Positions 22,069 through 24,274 of a stretch of 24,274 nt of DNA are shown one piece after another. The notes under the pieces were generated by a model. The model was not told the origin of the DNA, searched no databases, and saw only the letters and a program-made list of their open reading frames with translations. The stretch comes from JANRKN01 sp033763435. GTDB lineage: Bacteria > Planctomycetota > Phycisphaerae > Phycisphaerales > UBA1924. The translations under genes and the position numbers were made by a program. Every line of letters starts with the position of its first letter. Position 1 is the first letter of the stretch. The stretch is from NCBI GenBank assembly GCA_033763435.1, contig JANRKN010000168.1, positions 1 through 24,274 of the forward strand, given 5' to 3'.

Positions 22069-22949
22069 GCCTTGGCTCCCTTCTCGCGCCGCTGCGAGAG
22101 CCGCAGGTTCACCAGGCTGAACGCCAGAATCGCGACGAACAGCGCGACGCCGATCGCCGACGCCATGCCGTAGTTCCCCTCTTCGAACGCGACCTGATAA
22201 ATCAGCGGCACCACCGTCTGATGCGTGATCGGCGCGCCCTTGATCGTCACATACAGCTCATCGAACACCTTCAGCGCTGAGATTGAAGAGACCAGAAACA
22301 CCAGCACCACCGCGGGCCAGATCGCCGGCAGCGTCACGCTCGTGAACGACCGCCAGCGCCCCGCACCGTCCAGCGCCGCGGCCTCCTTCAGCTCGCGCGG
22401 CACCGCGGCGAGCGCGCTCAGGAACACCATCATGTAGAACCCAAAGCCCTTCCACACCGTGACGAGCATCGCCGTCATCAGCGTCCAAGGCTGCTGGCTC
22501 AGCCAGCGCACGGGCTCATCGGTCACGCCCAGCGCCATCAGCCCACGGTTCAGCAGCCCCGCGTCCTCGTTGAACAGGAGCCGGAACGCCATCGCCGCGA
22601 CGATCGTCGGCGTCACCACGGGCAGGAAAAGCACAAGCCTCAGCCAGCCGGTGGCCTTCAGCCTCGCGTCGACGATGATCGAGGCGCCCAGACTCACCGC
22701 GATGATCACCGGCGTCACGAGCAGATACACCGCGCTGTTCACGAGGCACAGCCAGAAGCGGTCGGTCGCGAGCAATCGGCGGTAGTTGTCAAGCCCGACG
22801 AACACCGGGCCTTGGAACGCCGTGTACTTCGTGAGCGAGTACCACGCGACCTGCACCATCGCCGCGAGGCTGAAGGTGCCCAGCACGAGCAGCGCGGGCG
22901 CAAGAAACGCCAGCGGCGTGAGCGGATGATGGACGCGCCGCGAATTCAC
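22065..22949 (-). CDS. Carbohydrate ABC transporter permease, MalF type, 294 aa
   Basis: First membrane subunit of the importer. It has six hydrophobic segments beginning PLAFLAPALLVLGTFSLAAM, and the EAA loop KEAAALDGAGRWRSFTSVTLP. The start is set at GTG 22949: it overlaps the stop of the binding-protein gene in a GTGA quartet (22946-22949) and gives a normal N-terminus just before the first helix. The ATG at 23021 would add 24 Arg/Pro-rich residues lying inside the binding-protein gene. Four-nucleotide overlaps on both sides indicate tight translational coupling of binding protein, MalF-type and MalG-type subunits. No ATPase gene follows. Confidence 0.93.
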   Translation of the reverse strand: MNSRRVHHPLTPLAFLAPALLVLGTFSLAAMVQVAWYSLTKYTAFQGPVFVGLDNYRRLLATDRFWLCLVNSAVYLLVTPVIIAVSLGASIIVDARLKATGWLRLVLFLPVVTPTIVAAMAFRLLFNEDAGLLNRGLMALGVTDEPVRWLSQQPWTLMTAMLVTVWKGFGFYMMVFLSALAAVPRELKEAAALDGAGRWRSFTSVTLPAIWPAVVLVFLVSSISALKVFDELYVTIKGAPITHQTVVPLIYQVAFEEGNYGMASAIGVALFVAILAFSLVNLRLSQRREKGAKA

Positions 22950-24274
22950 AGGGTGGCAGTGTACGGGCGGGGCACCACCGCGGGGCTCGCGCCGCCGCTC
23001 GCCTGGAGAAGCCGCGCCCAATCCTCTTCCACGAGCGCGAGCTGAGCATCAAGCTCCAGCCCATCGAGCAGCACGCGCTTGAATCGCTCCTCGAACGCTC
23101 GGCGCATGTCGGGCCAAGGCTCGAGCGCGGGCGTGAACGCCACGGCCTCGGGCAGGCACTCGGCCGCGATCGCCCGCCCGAGCGTCAGCTTCGGATCCTC
23201 GCCCGGCGCGCCGCCCGTGCGGGCAAACAGCGGGTCCGCGAGCGACGCCCGCGTGCTCGGCAGGATCGGTACCTGACGGCAGAACTCGAGCTGATTCGCC
23301 GCGCTCGTCATGTGCGCGGCCAGCGCCGCCGCGAGGTCCGGCCTCTTGGACTGCGAACCCACCGTAAGCACCATCACGGGGATATGCGTCGAGCCCGGCG
23401 TCGCCGTGATCCCCGGCCCAACCTCCAGTGCCTTGTACACGCCCGGCGCATCGCTCTTCACCCGCGCGATGAACGAAGGCCCGATGTTGATCAGTGCCGT
23501 CTGGCCGCGCTGGAAGTTCTCGACCAGGTGCGCGTGGCCCGTCGTTCCCGCCTCCCGTGGGATCGCGCCCGACCGGTACAACTCAACCCACGCACGGATG
23601 TACGCAATCACCTCAGGCCGGCGCAGGTCGGGCTCGAGTGTGTTGTCACCCTTGAAAGGCGCGAGCCCCTCGCCCAGCAGCATGATCGGAATCTGCGACT
23701 CCTCGCCCAAGTCCTGCGAGAACAGGAACGTACCGTTGGACCTCGCTCGAAACTCCGCCGCCCGCGCCGCGAGCGCTGACCAGGTCGGTGTCACGTCCGC
23801 GACGCTCATTCCGCCCGCCGCCAGCGCCTCGCGGTTCATCAGCGCAACCTGGGGCGTCAGATACCAAGGCAGCCCCATCAGACGCCTCGCGCCGCTCCGA
23901 TCTGGCACCCGGCACAGGTCCAGCGCGCCCGGCAGATACTCCCGGCTCACACCCTCCGGTCCGCCCGGCACGTGCGGAGTGATCTCCGCGAACGCCCCCA
24001 AGCCGACAAACCGCGTGAAGTTGATGTCCGACATGTTCACCACGTCGGGCGCACGCCCGGCCGCGGCGGAGGCGATCAGCTTGCGCTCCATCGCTTTGAA
24101 CGGCACATCGACCCAGTCCACACGCACGCCCGGATGCGCCGCCTCGAACGCCCGCAGGCACGACTCGATGTAGCCGCGGAATCGCTGTCCGAGGTCAATC
24201 GTCCAGAACTTCAGCACATCGGACGAGCGAGCCGCCGGGCCGCACGACGCGAGCCAAGGCAGCGCCGCCGCGCC
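22946..24274 (-). CDS. Extracellular sugar-binding lipoprotein of the ABC importer (5' end outside window)
   Basis: Family 1 solute-binding protein that captures the sugar outside the membrane. 442 residues are visible. The frame is open to the right edge, and upstream of a GTG at 24217 it reads a hydrophobic end followed by LPWLASCGPAARSSD, that is, a lipobox Leu-Ala-Ser-Cys with the Cys codon at 24242-24244. I therefore treat 24217 as internal and the gene as beginning just beyond the window. Mature features typical of the family: VLKFWTIDLG at the start of the first lobe, FEAAHPGVRVDWVDVPF, GRAPDVVNMSD, GLPWYLTPQVALMNREAL (hinge region), and NFQRGQTALINIGP. The sugar cannot be predicted. 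First gene of the operon within view; its promoter lies outside. Confidence 0.93.
   Translation of the reverse strand, partial: GAAALPWLASCGPAARSSDVLKFWTIDLGQRFRGYIESCLRAFEAAHPGVRVDWVDVPFKAMERKLIASAAAGRAPDVVNMSDINFTRFVGLGAFAEITPHVPGGPEGVSREYLPGALDLCRVPDRSGARRLMGLPWYLTPQVALMNREALAAGGMSVADVTPTWSALAARAAEFRARSNGTFLFSQDLGEESQIPIMLLGEGLAPFKGDNTLEPDLRRPEVIAYIRAWVELYRSGAIPREAGTTGHAHLVENFQRGQTALINIGPSFIARVKSDAPGVYKALEVGPGITATPGSTHIPVMVLTVGSQSKRPDLAAALAAHMTSAANQLEFCRQVPILPSTRASLADPLFARTGGAPGEDPKLTLGRAIAAECLPEAVAFTPALEPWPDMRRAFEERFKRVLLDGLELDAQLALVEEDWARLLQASGGASPAVVPRPYTATL

Noticed and set aside
22950..23021. ATG at 23021 as the MalF-type permease start
   Set aside because: It gives an Arg/Pro-rich extension overlapping the binding-protein gene; the GTG in the GTGA overlap at 22946-22949 is typical of coupled genes.
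24215..24217. GTG at 24217 as the start of the binding protein
   Set aside because: Upstream in-frame sequence to the window edge reads a lipobox (LASC), so the true start lies outside the window.

Overview
The window is about 24 kb of very G+C-rich bacterial DNA (roughly two-thirds G+C by eye), almost entirely coding. It most likely comes from a planctomycete of the class Phycisphaerae. The best clue is the tail of the secreted amylase: two calcium-loop repeats, each closed by a Gly-Cys, the 'GC-type dockerin' arrangement I associate with Phycisphaerae. A membrane protein carrying a c-type haem motif fits that assignment. The phylum call is inference; there is no rRNA here.

Layout. 1-944 (minus): start of a methionine aminopeptidase gene (cut by the left edge) preceded by a macro-domain protein. 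1269-7054: a divergent starch/alpha-glucan pair, an exported GH31 alpha-glucosidase (minus) and an exported GH13 amylase (plus), separated by a 593-bp control region with tandem repeats. 7089-8272: two back-to-back terminators, then glyceraldehyde-3-phosphate dehydrogenase (minus). 8595-11506 (minus): dihydroorotase followed by an unusual three-part protein (DUF2231 membrane domain, CX5R phosphatase domain, C-terminal CXXCH cytochrome domain). 11636-11710: tRNA-Pro(GGG). 11856-19468 (plus): PP2C/SpoIIE-type phosphatase, an atypical pyruvate-kinase-like protein, a lipoprotein amidase and a GH38 alpha-mannosidase. 19479-24274 (minus): a sugar ABC importer operon (lipoprotein binding protein, two permeases) ending in an FAD-dependent oxidoreductase; the binding-protein gene runs off the right edge.

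How it fits together. GH31 and GH13 should break alpha-glucans outside the cytoplasm. The ABC importer and the cytosolic mannosidase suggest uptake and trimming of another oligosaccharide. GAPDH and the pyruvate-kinase-like protein belong to central metabolism. The importer lacks a local ATPase gene, so it probably borrows one.

The most interesting observations are the DUF2231-phosphatase-cytochrome fusion, and a start-site pattern. The genes with a clear Shine-Dalgarno have it at the usual spacing, while four genes without one (map, pyrC, the fusion gene, the amidase) have a TAYNCT hexamer exactly 8 or 9 nt before the ATG, as expected for leaderless mRNAs. No CRISPR array, insertion sequence, phage gene or rRNA was seen.
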